Assembly (NCBI GenBank): GCA_948465565.1
Contig: CAOJXR010000001.1
Coordinates: forward strand, 124,001-188,000
Length of the DNA stretch: 64,000 nt
Direction of reading: 5' to 3'
From: an uncultured Clostridium sp.
GTDB lineage: Bacteria > Bacillota > Clostridia > TANB77 > CAG-508
This document shows positions 38,425-48,043 of this stretch, piece by piece (position 1 is the first letter of the stretch; the number at the start of each line of letters is the position of its first letter). The position numbers and the translations under genes are program-made. Under the pieces are notes generated by a model. It saw only the letters and a list, made by a program, of their open reading frames with translations, was not told the DNA's origin and ran no database searches.

Positions 38425-38460
38425 AAACTAATTACTTACAGAAAAGTTACAATTGACAGA

Positions 38461-38538
38461 TAAATGTAAGAAAGCAGCCTGAATTCGCTGGTTAAATGTA
38501 AGAAAAAAGCTTGCATTTGACCGCCAAATGTAGTAAAA
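38461..38538. repeat. Three imperfect direct repeats, period 32, upstream of rpsO
   Basis: TAAATGTAAGAAA at 38461, the same at 38493, and CAAATGTAGTAAAA at 38525 are exactly 32 nt apart. The last one contains the -10 box of the rpsO promoter. This spacing is about three helical turns, as for operator sites on one face of DNA. Confidence 0.6.
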
Positions 38539-38539
38539 T
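38511..38539 (+). promoter_or_regulatory. Promoter of rpsO
   Basis: TTGCAT 38511-38516, 17 nt, TAAAAT 38534-38539. Confidence 0.6.
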
Positions 38540-38558
38540 AGATATGCGTTAAAAATTA

Positions 38559-38604
38559 CCATTACTTAGTTTTAAGGAAAACCTACTTATAACTCAGTAA
38601 TTGG
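38559..38604 (+). promoter_or_regulatory. Stem-loop leader of rpsO
   Basis: CCATTACT with AGTAATTGG (one bulge) encloses GTTTT-AAGG-AAAAC. Bacterial rpsO leaders are commonly bound by S15; a match to a known class was not made. Confidence 0.5.
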
Positions 38605-38630
38605 CAAATAAAAAATAAGGAGGTAGTGCT

Positions 38631-38894
38631 ATGACTAAAGAAAGAAAGCAAGAAATTATTAACACTTATAAAAGAGAGGAAAACGATACTGGGTCTCCAG
38701 AAGTTCAAATCGCTCTTTTAACAGAAAGAATTGCTGAATTAACAGAACACTTAAAAGTTCATCAAAAAGATAACCATTCAAGAAGAGGACTTCTAAAAAT
38801 GGTTGGTAAAAGAAGAAACTTGTTAAACTATTTAGCAAAAAAAGACGTACAAAGATACAGAGATATAGCTCAAAAGTTATCTTTAAGAAAATAA
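38631..38894 (+). CDS. rpsO: 30S ribosomal protein S15
   Basis: An 87-residue protein with the S15 pattern: [22 protein letters not shown] then [20 protein letters not shown]. Length is normal. It lies upstream of pnp in the conserved order, but a strong terminator separates them. AGGAGG is 8 nt before the ATG. Confidence 0.97.
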   Translation: MTKERKQEIINTYKREENDTGSPEVQIALLTERIAELTEHLKVHQKDNHSRRGLLKMVGKRRNLLNYLAKKDVQRYRDIAQKLSLRK

Positions 38895-38898
38895 AAAC

Positions 38899-38925
38899 AG
38901 CGTAGCTATGAGCTACGCTATTTTT
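38899..38925 (+). terminator. rpsO terminator
   Basis: A perfect AGCGTAGCT/AGCTACGCT stem with an ATG loop, then ATTTTT. Confidence 0.92.
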
Positions 38926-38945
38926 ATTAATTATAATTTTTAAAG

Positions 38946-39020
38946 CCAAAAGTGCTAGATGTTAGATTTAAGCATATTATTTTAAAAATATGTTTAAATC
39001 TGATTTCTTGCATGTTTTGG
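38946..39020 (+). promoter_or_regulatory. Long extended hairpin in the pnp leader
   Basis: CCAAAA 38946-38951 pairs with TTTTGG 39015-39020, TGC with GCA inside, and AGATTTAA 38964-38971 with TTAAATCT 38994-39001, continuing CATATT/AATATG. It ends ~12 nt before the AGGAGG site. A comparable stem controls pnp in E. coli through RNase III and PNPase; a similar role here is inference. Confidence 0.55.
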
Positions 39021-39041
39021 TAAGAATATTAGGAGGTAAAT

Positions 39042-41195
39042 ATGTTAAAAACTTATGAAACAGAACTTGCAGGAAGAAAATTAGTATTTGAAACAGGAAA
39101 AATGGCTGGACTAGCTAATGGGAGCGTACTGGTAAGATATGGAGATACAGTAGTATTAGTAAATGTAGTAGCTTCAAAAGAGCCAAAAGAGGGAATTGAC
39201 TTTTTCCCACTATCAGTAGATTTTGAGGAAAAATTATATTCAGTTGGAAAAATCCCAGGAGGATTTACAAAAAGAGAAGGAAAACCAGGAGACAAAGCAA
39301 TATTAACTTCAAGAGCAATAGATAGACCATTACGTCCATTATTTCCAAAAGATTTTAGAAATGACGTATGTGTTGTTGCAACAGTAATGTCAGTAGAACA
39401 AGATAATTCACCAGAAGTAGCAGCCATGATAGGTGCATCTGCCGCGCTTTCAATATCAGATATACCATTTGGTGGACCAACAGCAGCAGTAAATGTTGGC
39501 TTAGTTGACGGAAGAATAATTATAAATCCAACTGTAGAAGAAAGAGAAAAATCTGACTTAACATTAACAGTTGCAGGAACAGTAGACAAAATAGCTATGA
39601 TTGAAGCAGGAGCAAACGAAGTTCCAGATGATGTTATGTTAGAAGCAATAAAAACAGCACATGTTGAAATAAAGAAAATGTGTGAATTCATTCAAAAAAT
39701 GAAAGATGAAATAGGAAAACCAAAATTTGAATATAAATCTTTCGCAGTTAATGAAGAATTATTTGCAGAAGTTGAAGAACAATTTGCAAGCAGAATGAAA
39801 ACAGACGTACAAGATAAAGACAAAACAGTTATAGACGCTAGAATGGACAAATTAGCTGAAGATGTAAAAGCATATTTAGCAGAAAAACATGGAGAAGAAT
39901 TTGTTGTAGAAAATGGACAAGCAATATCAGAAGTACTATATAAACTAGAAAAGAAAACAGTTAGAAGCTTAATATTTGATGAACATAGAAGAGTTGACGG
40001 AAGAGCATTAGACGAAATAAGACCATTATCAGCTGAAATAGGACTATTACCTAGAGTTCACGGAAGTGGTATGTTCACAAGAGGACAAACACAAGTACTA
40101 TCAATTGCAACACTTGGAATGACTAGTGAAGAACAAGTACTAGATGGAATAGACGAAGAAACAGGAAAAAGATACATGCACCAATATAACTTCCCACCAT
40201 ATAGTGTAGGAGAGGCAAGAACATCTCGTGGACCAGGGAGAAGAGAAATAGGACACGGAGCTTTAGCAGAAAAAGCATTAGTTCCAGTATTACCAAGTAA
40301 AGAAGAATTCCCATACTGTATGAGAGTTGTATCAGAAGTATTATCTTCAAATGGTTCAACATCACAAGCAAGTATTTGTGGAAGTACTCTAGCTCTTATG
40401 GATGCTGGTGTACCAATTAAAAGACCAGTTGCTGGAATTTCTACAGGTTTAGTAACAGACCCTAATGATGATAAAAATTACGTAATGTTAACAGATATTC
40501 AAGGAATAGAAGACTTCTTTGGAGACATGGATTTCAAAGTTGGTGGAACAGAAAAAGGAATAACAGCTATACAAGTTGATATAAAAGTTGATGGATTATC
40601 ATATGATATAATAGCAGAAGCATTTGAAAGAACTAAAAATGCAAGAAAATATATACTAGATGAAATAATGACTCCAGTAATTTCAGAGCCAAGAAAAGAA
40701 ATTTCAAAATATGCACCTAAGATTGTAAATACAAAAATCAGTGTAGACAAAATAAAAGACGTAATTGGACCTGGTGGAAAAATGATAAATAAAATCATTG
40801 ATGAAACTGGTGTTAAGATTGACATTGAAGAAGACGGAAGTGTATTCATTTATGCAGTAGATGGTGCAAACGCAAATAAAGCATTAGAAATGATTGACGA
40901 AATTGCAAGAGAGATTGAAGTAGGAAAAATATATAAAGGTACAGTAACTAGACTTATGACATTTGGAGCATTTGTTGCAGTAGGTGGAGGAAAAGAAGGT
41001 TTAGTTCACAAATCAAAAATAACAAAAGAAAGAGTTGAAAAAGTAGAAGACTTCTTAAAAATTGGTCAAGAAGTAATGGTTAAAGTAACTGACATAGACG
41101 ACCAAGGAAGAATAAATCTTACAATGAGATATAACGAAGAAAATGAAAAAGAAGAAAAGAAGGAAGAAAATACTGAACCAAAAGTAGAAGAATAG
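39042..41195 (+). CDS. pnp: Polyribonucleotide nucleotidyltransferase (PNPase)
   Basis: A 717-residue phosphorolytic 3' exoribonuclease. Two RNase PH domains are visible (GDTVVLVNVVASKEPKEGID; IASKEE-type second half with RTSRGPGRREIGHGALAEKA and GGTEKGITAIQVDIKVDGL). KH (VIGPGGKMINKIIDETGVKI) and S1 (GKIYKGTVTRLMTFGAFVAV) domains follow. The C-terminus is a short acidic tail. Length is normal. It is preceded by a long leader stem suited to autoregulation. Confidence 0.97.
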   Translation: MLKTYETELAGRKLVFETGKMAGLANGSVLVRYGDTVVLVNVVASKEPKEGIDFFPLSVDFEEKLYSVGKIPGGFTKREGKPGDKAILTSRAIDRPLRPLFPKDFRNDVCVVATVMSVEQDNSPEVAAMIGASAALSISDIPFGGPTAAVNVGLVDGRIIINPTVEEREKSDLTLTVAGTVDKIAMIEAGANEVPDDVMLEAIKTAHVEIKKMCEFIQKMKDEIGKPKFEYKSFAVNEELFAEVEEQFASRMKTDVQDKDKTVIDARMDKLAEDVKAYLAEKHGEEFVVENGQAISEVLYKLEKKTVRSLIFDEHRRVDGRALDEIRPLSAEIGLLPRVHGSGMFTRGQTQVLSIATLGMTSEEQVLDGIDEETGKRYMHQYNFPPYSVGEARTSRGPGRREIGHGALAEKALVPVLPSKEEFPYCMRVVSEVLSSNGSTSQASICGSTLALMDAGVPIKRPVAGISTGLVTDPNDDKNYVMLTDIQGIEDFFGDMDFKVGGTEKGITAIQVDIKVDGLSYDIIAEAFERTKNARKYILDEIMTPVISEPRKEISKYAPKIVNTKISVDKIKDVIGPGGKMINKIIDETGVKIDIEEDGSVFIYAVDGANANKALEMIDEIAREIEVGKIYKGTVTRLMTFGAFVAVGGGKEGLVHKSKITKERVEKVEDFLKIGQEVMVKVTDIDDQGRINLTMRYNEENEKEEKKEENTEPKVEE

Positions 41196-41209
41196 AAAAG
41201 AGGTAGAAC

Positions 41210-42433
41210 ATGAAATACATTTATATACTACAACAAGCTATTAACTGGATAATCGTTATATATTGGTTATATCAATTAATTATTAGCGCATGTGCTCTAA
41301 TTCAATTTAAAGAAAAACCAATTATAAAAGATAAGAAACATAAATTCATGATGATATTACCTGCGCATAACGAAGAAAATGTTATTGGAAATCTAGTAGA
41401 AAGCTTGCAACATTTAGACTATCCTAAAGACTTGTATGATATATATGTAATTGCAGATAATTGCACAGATAATACAGCTAAAATCGCAAAAGACATGGGA
41501 GCAATAGTATTAGAAAGATTTGATGAAAAAAAGAAAACAAAAGGATTTGCTTTACAATGGTTTTTAAATCAAAAAATAAAAGAAAATGCCGACTATGATG
41601 CATTTTGTGTATTCGATGCAGATAATCTTGTAGACAAAAATTTCTTAAATGCAATGAATAAAAAATTATGCCAAGGAGAAGAAATAGTTCAAGGATACAG
41701 AGACATCAAAAACCCAGATGATAGCTGGATTTCAGCAGGATATGCATTATTCTATTGGACAATGAATAGATTTTACCATTTAGCAAGATACAACTTAGGA
41801 TTATCACCATTAATAAATGGAACAGGATTCATGGTAGATTTTAACCTAATCAAACCAACAGGATGGGATACAATAACATTAACAGAAGACATTGAATTTT
41901 CGTTAAAAAATATATCAAAAGGAAGAAAACTAGGTTGGGCAACCGATGCCATAGTATATGATGAACAACCAACAGAATTTAAGCAAAGTTGGTCACAAAG
42001 ATCAAGATGGACAGTAGGACACTTGCAATGCATGAAATATTACACAAAAGACTTAGCAGAAGGAGTTGTAGAATACAGAACATTAATGAACTTTGATGGT
42101 TTACTATACTTGATGGGAATGCCAATGATGATAGTAACAATGTTATTATTAGTAATAAATACAGTTATATTTTTAGCAGACCAAATGACAATAGGAGTAT
42201 TGATTTTTAACTATGCCAAATATTTAATTGCAACATTAATTGTACCAATATTTACAGCTATTTTCGTTATGATAATAGAGAAAAAACCAATAAAGAAAAT
42301 GTATAAAGGAATTTTAATGTTTCCAATATTTATGGGCTCATGGTTAATAATAAATTTAAAATGCATAATAAAACCAAATACAACATGGGAAAAAATAGAA
42401 CACAAGAGAAATGTAAAAATAAAAGATATATAA
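41210..42433 (+). CDS. Membrane glycosyltransferase, GT2 family
   Basis: A 407-residue processive-type GT2 enzyme: an N-terminal membrane helix, then a GT-A domain with MMILPAHNEENVIGNLVESL, the D-x-D in FDADNLVD, LTEDIEFS (the ED motif) and the Q-x-x-R-W motif SQRSRW. Three to four C-terminal membrane helices follow. The layout is that of cellulose/hyaluronan-synthase-like enzymes that make and export a polysaccharide, but the sugar is unknown. It lies 14 nt after pnp; the reason for that coupling is not clear. Confidence 0.85.
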   Translation: MKYIYILQQAINWIIVIYWLYQLIISACALIQFKEKPIIKDKKHKFMMILPAHNEENVIGNLVESLQHLDYPKDLYDIYVIADNCTDNTAKIAKDMGAIVLERFDEKKKTKGFALQWFLNQKIKENADYDAFCVFDADNLVDKNFLNAMNKKLCQGEEIVQGYRDIKNPDDSWISAGYALFYWTMNRFYHLARYNLGLSPLINGTGFMVDFNLIKPTGWDTITLTEDIEFSLKNISKGRKLGWATDAIVYDEQPTEFKQSWSQRSRWTVGHLQCMKYYTKDLAEGVVEYRTLMNFDGLLYLMGMPMMIVTMLLLVINTVIFLADQMTIGVLIFNYAKYLIATLIVPIFTAIFVMIIEKKPIKKMYKGILMFPIFMGSWLIINLKCIIKPNTTWEKIEHKRNVKIKDI

Positions 42434-42491
42434 CACAAACAGGACCTCAGGAGACCAATGAAGTCTATATAAATGGTAGGAGGAAATATAG

Positions 42492-43379
42492 ATGATTTAT
42501 GATGAATTAGTTAAAAAAATAAGTCCTTCTAACGTATTTGTAAATGAAAAAATGAGTAAGCATACCTCTTTTAAAGTAGGAGGTATTGCTGATTTTTTCG
42601 TAATTGCAAACGATGTAAAGGAATTAATTTACATATTAAAATTAGCCAAAGAGCTTAAAATCAAAACTTACATATTAGGAAATGGAACTAACATAGTCGT
42701 AAAAGATGAAGGTTTTCGAGGAATAATAATAAAGTTAAACTTTAAAAACTTAAAAATAGAAGATGACAAAATTATTGCAGGAGCAGGAGTCTCAGTTGCA
42801 TTACTTTCAGAATATGCATATAGAAGCCAAATTAAGGGATACGAATTTATATCAGGAATACCTGGAACAGTTGGTGGAGCAGTAAAAATGAATGCAGGAG
42901 CATATGGCTCAGAAATCAAAGATGTTTTAATAAGCACAACTTATTTAGACGAAAAATACAACATAAAAGAAATAAAAAATAATGAACACGACTTTTCATA
43001 TAGAAAAAGTATATTTGAAAATAAAAAATGGATTATACTTGAAAGTACGTTTAAAGTCGAAAAAGGAAATAAAGAAGAAATAAAACAAAAAAGACAAGAA
43101 ATAGCAACAGTGAGACAAGAAAAACAACCACTAGATATGCCAAATGCAGGAAGCATTTTCAAAAGAGGAGACGATTTCTTACCAGCAAAACTTATAGACG
43201 AAGCTGGACTTAAAGGATACACTATAGGCGGAGCACAAATATCAAAAAAACACGCTGGTTTCATTGTAAATACAGGAAACGCAAGCACACAAAATATAAT
43301 CGACCTTATAAAACACATACAGACCACAATAAAAGATAAATTTGATAAAGATTTAGAATTAGAAGTAATAATAATATAA
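42492..43379 (+). CDS. murB: UDP-N-acetylenolpyruvoylglucosamine reductase
   Basis: A 295-residue FAD enzyme that reduces enolpyruvyl-UDP-GlcNAc to UDP-MurNAc in peptidoglycan synthesis. FAD-binding motifs are HTSFKVGGIADF and LGNGTNIVVKDEGFRGIIIKL; the substrate region GIPGTVGGAVKMNAGAYG and the catalytic GSIFKRGDDFLPAKLIDEAGLKG are present. Its C-terminus is that of the short type II form common in Gram-positives. It is linked to yvcK by 13 nt, a pairing typical of Firmicutes cell-wall clusters. Confidence 0.95.
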   Translation: MIYDELVKKISPSNVFVNEKMSKHTSFKVGGIADFFVIANDVKELIYILKLAKELKIKTYILGNGTNIVVKDEGFRGIIIKLNFKNLKIEDDKIIAGAGVSVALLSEYAYRSQIKGYEFISGIPGTVGGAVKMNAGAYGSEIKDVLISTTYLDEKYNIKEIKNNEHDFSYRKSIFENKKWIILESTFKVEKGNKEEIKQKRQEIATVRQEKQPLDMPNAGSIFKRGDDFLPAKLIDEAGLKGYTIGGAQISKKHAGFIVNTGNASTQNIIDLIKHIQTTIKDKFDKDLELEVIII

Positions 43380-43392
43380 ATAAGGAGCGAAT

Positions 43393-44925
43393 ATGAAGGG
43401 ATTTTTCAATTGGTTCAACAATCGTACAAAACTAAAAAGATGGATGTTTCTAATCTTACTAGGAGTTGTAGCAACATGCTTTGCAATATCTAGTATAATA
43501 AATGCAAACGTACTAAGACCAACAGACATAATAAAAATTGTAATCGCATTTGTTGTCGGTTTTACAGCAATAGTTGTAGGATTCATATTTATGCAAAAAA
43601 GAGTGTTAGAAATTCTAATAGAAGCCAACAACACAAACACAGAAAAAGGTCAAAAAGCAAACATGAATTTAAAAGGCCTAATATTCAACAAAACAATGTA
43701 TGATGAAGGACCTAAAGTAGTTGTTATAGGCGGAGGAACAGGCTTAAACACTGTAATAAAAGGATTAAAAAAATATACAAACAATATAACTGCAATAGTT
43801 AATTTATCAGATTATGGCAAAGAAACTGCGAAATCACGTCAAGAATTAGGTCTATTACCATATGGAGAAATAAAAGATAGTATAGTTGCTTTATCAGACC
43901 AAGAAGAACTAATGGAAAAACTATTTAAATGGAATTTCAAAAATAGCAAACTAAATGGGCTAAATTTTGGAGATATATATTTGGCAGCAATGAATGAAAT
44001 TTTTGAAAATCCATCAGTTGGAATAAGAAAAAGTACAGAAATATTAAATATAACAGGACAGGTTATTCCAGCAACACTAGAAGATACAACTATATGCGCA
44101 GAATTAGAAGATGGAACAATTGTAGAAAATAAAGAAAAAATACCAGAAGTCGTATATCAAAAAATAAGTAAAATAAAAAGAATTTATGTCGCACCTTCAA
44201 ATTGCAAGCCTGCTCCAGGAGTTGTTGAAGCAATTGAAAATGCTGATGCGATAGTAATAGGACCAGGAAGTCTTTATACAGAAGTATTACCAAACTTAAT
44301 AATCAAGAACATAGCAAAAGCAATAAGAGAAACTAAAGCACTAAAAATATATATAACAAACCTAATGACAGAGCCAGGACAAACAGATAATTATTCAATA
44401 TCAGACCACTTAGATGCTATATTTGAACATGGTGGTAAAGACATGGTTGATTATTGCTTAGCAGATACAGGAGAAATAGTACCAGAGTTTGTTAGAAAAT
44501 ATAATCAAGATGGGCAAGACATTGTACTCCAAGACATAGATAAGGCAACTAAAAAGGGAGTTAAAATAATCCAAAAACATTTATCTAAAATTGATGGAGA
44601 ATACATACGTCATAATCCGGAAATAATTGCATCATCAATAATGGAACTAATTTGCAATGACTTAAAATTTAGAGACAAAGAAAGCACACCACAATATCTA
44701 TTAGTAAACTCTATATTAGAAGATGAATTAAAAAGAGAGAAAAAAGAAACAGAAAGAATACGCAAAAATAAAAAGAAAATTGAACAATCAAAAAGAAAAT
44801 CAGTTAAAGGAAAGAGTAAATTCAATACAAAATATAGAGACAGAATTGAGGCAATTCAATCAACAACAGAGAAAAAATATGAAAATCAAAAACTATATAA
44901 AGAAATGGAAAAGTTAGATAAATAA
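43393..44925 (+). CDS. yvcK: YvcK/GlmR family protein with N-terminal membrane helices
   Basis: A 510-residue protein. The YvcK core starts with VVVIGGGTGLNTVIKGLKKY and has AIVNLSDYGKETAKSRQELG, the family's UDP-sugar-binding region, and AIVIGPGSLYTEVLPNLII. In B. subtilis GlmR/YvcK binds UDP-GlcNAc and steers carbon to cell-wall synthesis. This version has an extra N-terminal part with two membrane helices (about residues 18-34 and 47-66) and a basic C-terminal tail (KKKIEQSKRKSVKGKSK). The usual neighbours rapZ and whiA are missing. murB next door agrees with a cell-wall role. Confidence 0.9.
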   Translation: MKGFFNWFNNRTKLKRWMFLILLGVVATCFAISSIINANVLRPTDIIKIVIAFVVGFTAIVVGFIFMQKRVLEILIEANNTNTEKGQKANMNLKGLIFNKTMYDEGPKVVVIGGGTGLNTVIKGLKKYTNNITAIVNLSDYGKETAKSRQELGLLPYGEIKDSIVALSDQEELMEKLFKWNFKNSKLNGLNFGDIYLAAMNEIFENPSVGIRKSTEILNITGQVIPATLEDTTICAELEDGTIVENKEKIPEVVYQKISKIKRIYVAPSNCKPAPGVVEAIENADAIVIGPGSLYTEVLPNLIIKNIAKAIRETKALKIYITNLMTEPGQTDNYSISDHLDAIFEHGGKDMVDYCLADTGEIVPEFVRKYNQDGQDIVLQDIDKATKKGVKIIQKHLSKIDGEYIRHNPEIIASSIMELICNDLKFRDKESTPQYLLVNSILEDELKREKKETERIRKNKKKIEQSKRKSVKGKSKFNTKYRDRIEAIQSTTEKKYENQKLYKEMEKLDK

Positions 44926-44944
44926 AGAGCAGGAGATCGTACAA

Positions 44945-46960
44945 ATGAAGTTAAGTAAGAAACAATTAGAAATAAAGTCAGGTTTAACTAAGGAATGGGT
45001 TATTACAAATGGTATAGGTGGATTCGCAAGTCAAACAGTACTTGGAATAAACACAAGAAAATACCATGGTTTATTAGTTGCACCACTTGTACCACCAGCA
45101 AGAAGATATGTAATATTATCTAAAATAGATGAAAGTATTGAAATTGATGGGAAAGAAGAAATATTATACAGCAATATATGTAGAAACTTTATTTCAGAAG
45201 GCTATAAAAAATTAGAAAGCTTTGAAAAGAAATATAATCCAATTTTTAATTACAATATAAATGGCATACAAATTGAAAAACAAATTTCAATGATATATGG
45301 AAAGAACATTGTCTGTATATATTACAAAATAAAAAATACAGACAAAGATATTAAAATAAAATTAGCTCCAATTATGAATTTTAGAGATTTTCATTGTATG
45401 AATACAGGACATAACTATAATATAAATCAAAAAATAGATGGAAATAAAATACGTGTAACAATAGATGGAAACAAAACTACACCAATATATCTATATTGCA
45501 AAGATGCAAAATACATAGAACATCAAAATGATACATTCAAAAACATGTATTATATAGAAGAAGAAAAAAGAGGATTTTATCCTGAAGAAGATTTACTTGT
45601 TCCAGGAAGATATGAAATAAACATATGCGCAAATGAAGAAAAAGATTTTACAATTGTATGTGGATTAGAATCAAATATAGAAGAAGTAAACGGAAAAGAT
45701 GTAATAGAAAAAGAAGAAAAAAGACTTAAAAAAATTGTAGAACAAAGCGAATTGGTAAATCCAAAAGCATCAAAATCAGAACAAGAAAAAATAGAAGACT
45801 TAGTAATTGCATCAGACCTATTTGTTACATATAGGCCACAATTTGCATTACATACAATAATTGCAGGTTATCCATGGTTTTTAGATTGGGGAAGAGACTC
45901 ACTAATTGCATTTGAAGGGTTATTATTAAAAACAAAAAGATTTGAATTAGCAAAAGAAATTCTATTAATGATGACAAGAGATATTAAATATGGATTAGTT
46001 CCAAACGGATATTCTGGTTATGATAGCAGACCTTTATACAACAGTGTTGATAGTTCATTATTACTTTTTGAACAAATAAATAAGTATCTAGAATATACCC
46101 ATGACTACAGATTTATACAAATAAATTTATATGATATATTAAAAAATATTGTAGAAATGTTCCAGAAGGGTATAGACTTTGATGGAAGCAATATATACAT
46201 GGATACAGATGGCTTAATTTCAGCAGGGACAGACCATACACAATTAACATGGATGGATGCTAAAATAGGTAATTTTGCAGTTACACCAAGAAACGGAAAA
46301 GCTGTTGAAGTAAATGCCCTTTGGTATAATGCAATAAAAATTTTAGAAAACTTAGCAAGAATGTACAAAGACGAAAAAACAGAAAAAAGTTGTACAGAGC
46401 TTTCAGAAAAAGTAAAACAAAGCTTTAACAAAAAGTTCTATAACAAGAAAAATAAATGTCTATATGATGTATTAGAAAATGATGAAATACGTCCAAACCA
46501 ACTATTTGCATTATCTGTAACATATCCAGTATTAGACATGTCAAGCAAAATGCCTAAAGAAATATTTGAAACAGTAACAAAAGAACTTGTGACGAAATAT
46601 GGATTAGCAACACTATCATCTAAAGATAAATCATATGTTGCAACATATGAAGGAGATAGTTTTAGAAGAGACATGAGCTATCATCAAGGAATTACATGGC
46701 CATGGCTTGCAGGATTATATATGGACGCTTTTAAAAATGTAATAAAATATGAAAAAGACGAAAAAAGCAAAAAAGAATTATCAGACCAATACAAGAAACA
46801 GTTAGAAAAATATAAAAAAAACTTTACATCTTCAATGAAAGAAGGAGCTTTGGGAAGCATATCAGAGTTATATGATTCAAAACCACCATATAATCCAGGG
46901 GGAACAACTGCTCAGGGCTGGAGTGTATCAGAAGTATTAAAAATAATGCTAGAAAAATAG
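44945..46960 (+). CDS. Amylo-alpha-1,6-glucosidase / glycogen debranching-type enzyme
   Basis: A 671-residue enzyme with the bacterial debranching layout. An N-terminal beta domain contains EWVITNGIGGFASQTVLGIN and RKYHGLLVA. A GDE_C/GH15-like catalytic barrel has HTIIAGYPWFLDWGRDSLIAFEG, GLISAGTDHTQLTWMDAK and GTTAQGWSVSEVLK. The catalytic acids are likely in the WGRDS and TWMDAK segments. It would remove alpha-1,6 branches from glycogen-like glucans, matching the GT4 gene at 936. It has no signal peptide, so it acts in the cytoplasm. It is in line with yvcK (19-nt gap) and holA. Confidence 0.85.
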   Translation: MKLSKKQLEIKSGLTKEWVITNGIGGFASQTVLGINTRKYHGLLVAPLVPPARRYVILSKIDESIEIDGKEEILYSNICRNFISEGYKKLESFEKKYNPIFNYNINGIQIEKQISMIYGKNIVCIYYKIKNTDKDIKIKLAPIMNFRDFHCMNTGHNYNINQKIDGNKIRVTIDGNKTTPIYLYCKDAKYIEHQNDTFKNMYYIEEEKRGFYPEEDLLVPGRYEINICANEEKDFTIVCGLESNIEEVNGKDVIEKEEKRLKKIVEQSELVNPKASKSEQEKIEDLVIASDLFVTYRPQFALHTIIAGYPWFLDWGRDSLIAFEGLLLKTKRFELAKEILLMMTRDIKYGLVPNGYSGYDSRPLYNSVDSSLLLFEQINKYLEYTHDYRFIQINLYDILKNIVEMFQKGIDFDGSNIYMDTDGLISAGTDHTQLTWMDAKIGNFAVTPRNGKAVEVNALWYNAIKILENLARMYKDEKTEKSCTELSEKVKQSFNKKFYNKKNKCLYDVLENDEIRPNQLFALSVTYPVLDMSSKMPKEIFETVTKELVTKYGLATLSSKDKSYVATYEGDSFRRDMSYHQGITWPWLAGLYMDAFKNVIKYEKDEKSKKELSDQYKKQLEKYKKNFTSSMKEGALGSISELYDSKPPYNPGGTTAQGWSVSEVLKIMLEK

Positions 46961-46970
46961 GAGAGAGTTA

Positions 46971-47975
46971 ATGTCTACTAATTATTTAGATTTAGAAAAT
47001 GATATAAAAAATCAAAACCTTCATAGCATTTATGTTTTATATGGAGATGAAGAATACCTAAAACAAGAATATTTGAAAAAAATAAAAAAAGTATTTGGAG
47101 AATTAAGTTTAGGAATAAATTATATACTATTGGATGAAACTAACATCGATACATTAATTACTAATATTGAAACTCTAAGTTTTGGATATGAAAAAAAATT
47201 AATTGTAGTAAAAAACTCCAATATATTTAAAAAAGACACAAAATCACCAATGAAAGATAAATTCAAGCAATACATACTAGAAAATATGCAAATAATAAAC
47301 GATTCTTGTACCATTGTATTTATTGAAGAAACAGTCCACAAAATGGACTTATATAAAACTGTAGAGAAAAATGCAGTAGTACTTGAACTTAAAGAATTAA
47401 AACCAAGCGAATTAAAAACTAGATTAAAACGAATTTGTACAATGTATAAAGTACAAATATCAGATGAAAATTTGATATATTTAATTGAAAACGCTGGAAC
47501 TAAAATGCAGACTCTAATAAATGAAGTAAGAAAGCTAATTGAATTTGCAGGAGAAAATGGAACAATACAAAAAGAAGATATAGATAAATTAACAATAAAA
47601 GAAGTACAAGCAATAATCTTTGATTTAACAGATTGTTTAGGAGTTAAAGATACCGAAAAATCACTAGAAATTCTAAACAATTTAATTTATAACAAAGAGC
47701 CATTACAAAAAATAATAATTACATTATACAACCATTTTAAAAAGATTTATTTAAGTATATTAGCTATAAATGAGAAAAAAGACATAGTAGAAGCCTTAGG
47801 ACTAAAGCCAAACCAAGTATTTTTAGTTTCGAAATATAGGAAACAAGCAAGCTATTTTAAAGAAAATGAGCTTGAAGAATTATTAAAAGAATTGATAGAC
47901 TTAGATTATAAATCAAAAAATGGAATGATAGATTTAGAGATAGGATTAAAATCAATTATTTGTAAAAATTGTTAA
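46971..47975 (+). CDS. holA: DNA polymerase III subunit delta
   Basis: A 334-residue clamp-loader subunit. The N-terminal LHSIYVLYGDEEYLKQEYLK is characteristic of HolA, followed by KKLIVVKNSNIF and the C-terminal collar helices (LLKELIDLDYKSKNGMIDLE). Length is normal. It follows the debranching enzyme by 10 nt. The rpsT gene that often follows holA is not here. Confidence 0.9.
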   Translation: MSTNYLDLENDIKNQNLHSIYVLYGDEEYLKQEYLKKIKKVFGELSLGINYILLDETNIDTLITNIETLSFGYEKKLIVVKNSNIFKKDTKSPMKDKFKQYILENMQIINDSCTIVFIEETVHKMDLYKTVEKNAVVLELKELKPSELKTRLKRICTMYKVQISDENLIYLIENAGTKMQTLINEVRKLIEFAGENGTIQKEDIDKLTIKEVQAIIFDLTDCLGVKDTEKSLEILNNLIYNKEPLQKIIITLYNHFKKIYLSILAINEKKDIVEALGLKPNQVFLVSKYRKQASYFKENELEELLKELIDLDYKSKNGMIDLEIGLKSIICKNC

Positions 47976-47983
47976 TTTTAATA

Positions 47984-48012
47984 TTGAAAAAAATTATATT
48001 AATATATATAAT
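47984..48012 (+). promoter_or_regulatory. Promoter of the 48044 gene
   Basis: TTGAAA 47984-47989, 17 nt, TATAAT 48007-48012. Confidence 0.7.
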
Positions 48013-48043
48013 TTAAACGTACATACTAAAGAGGAGGAATAAG

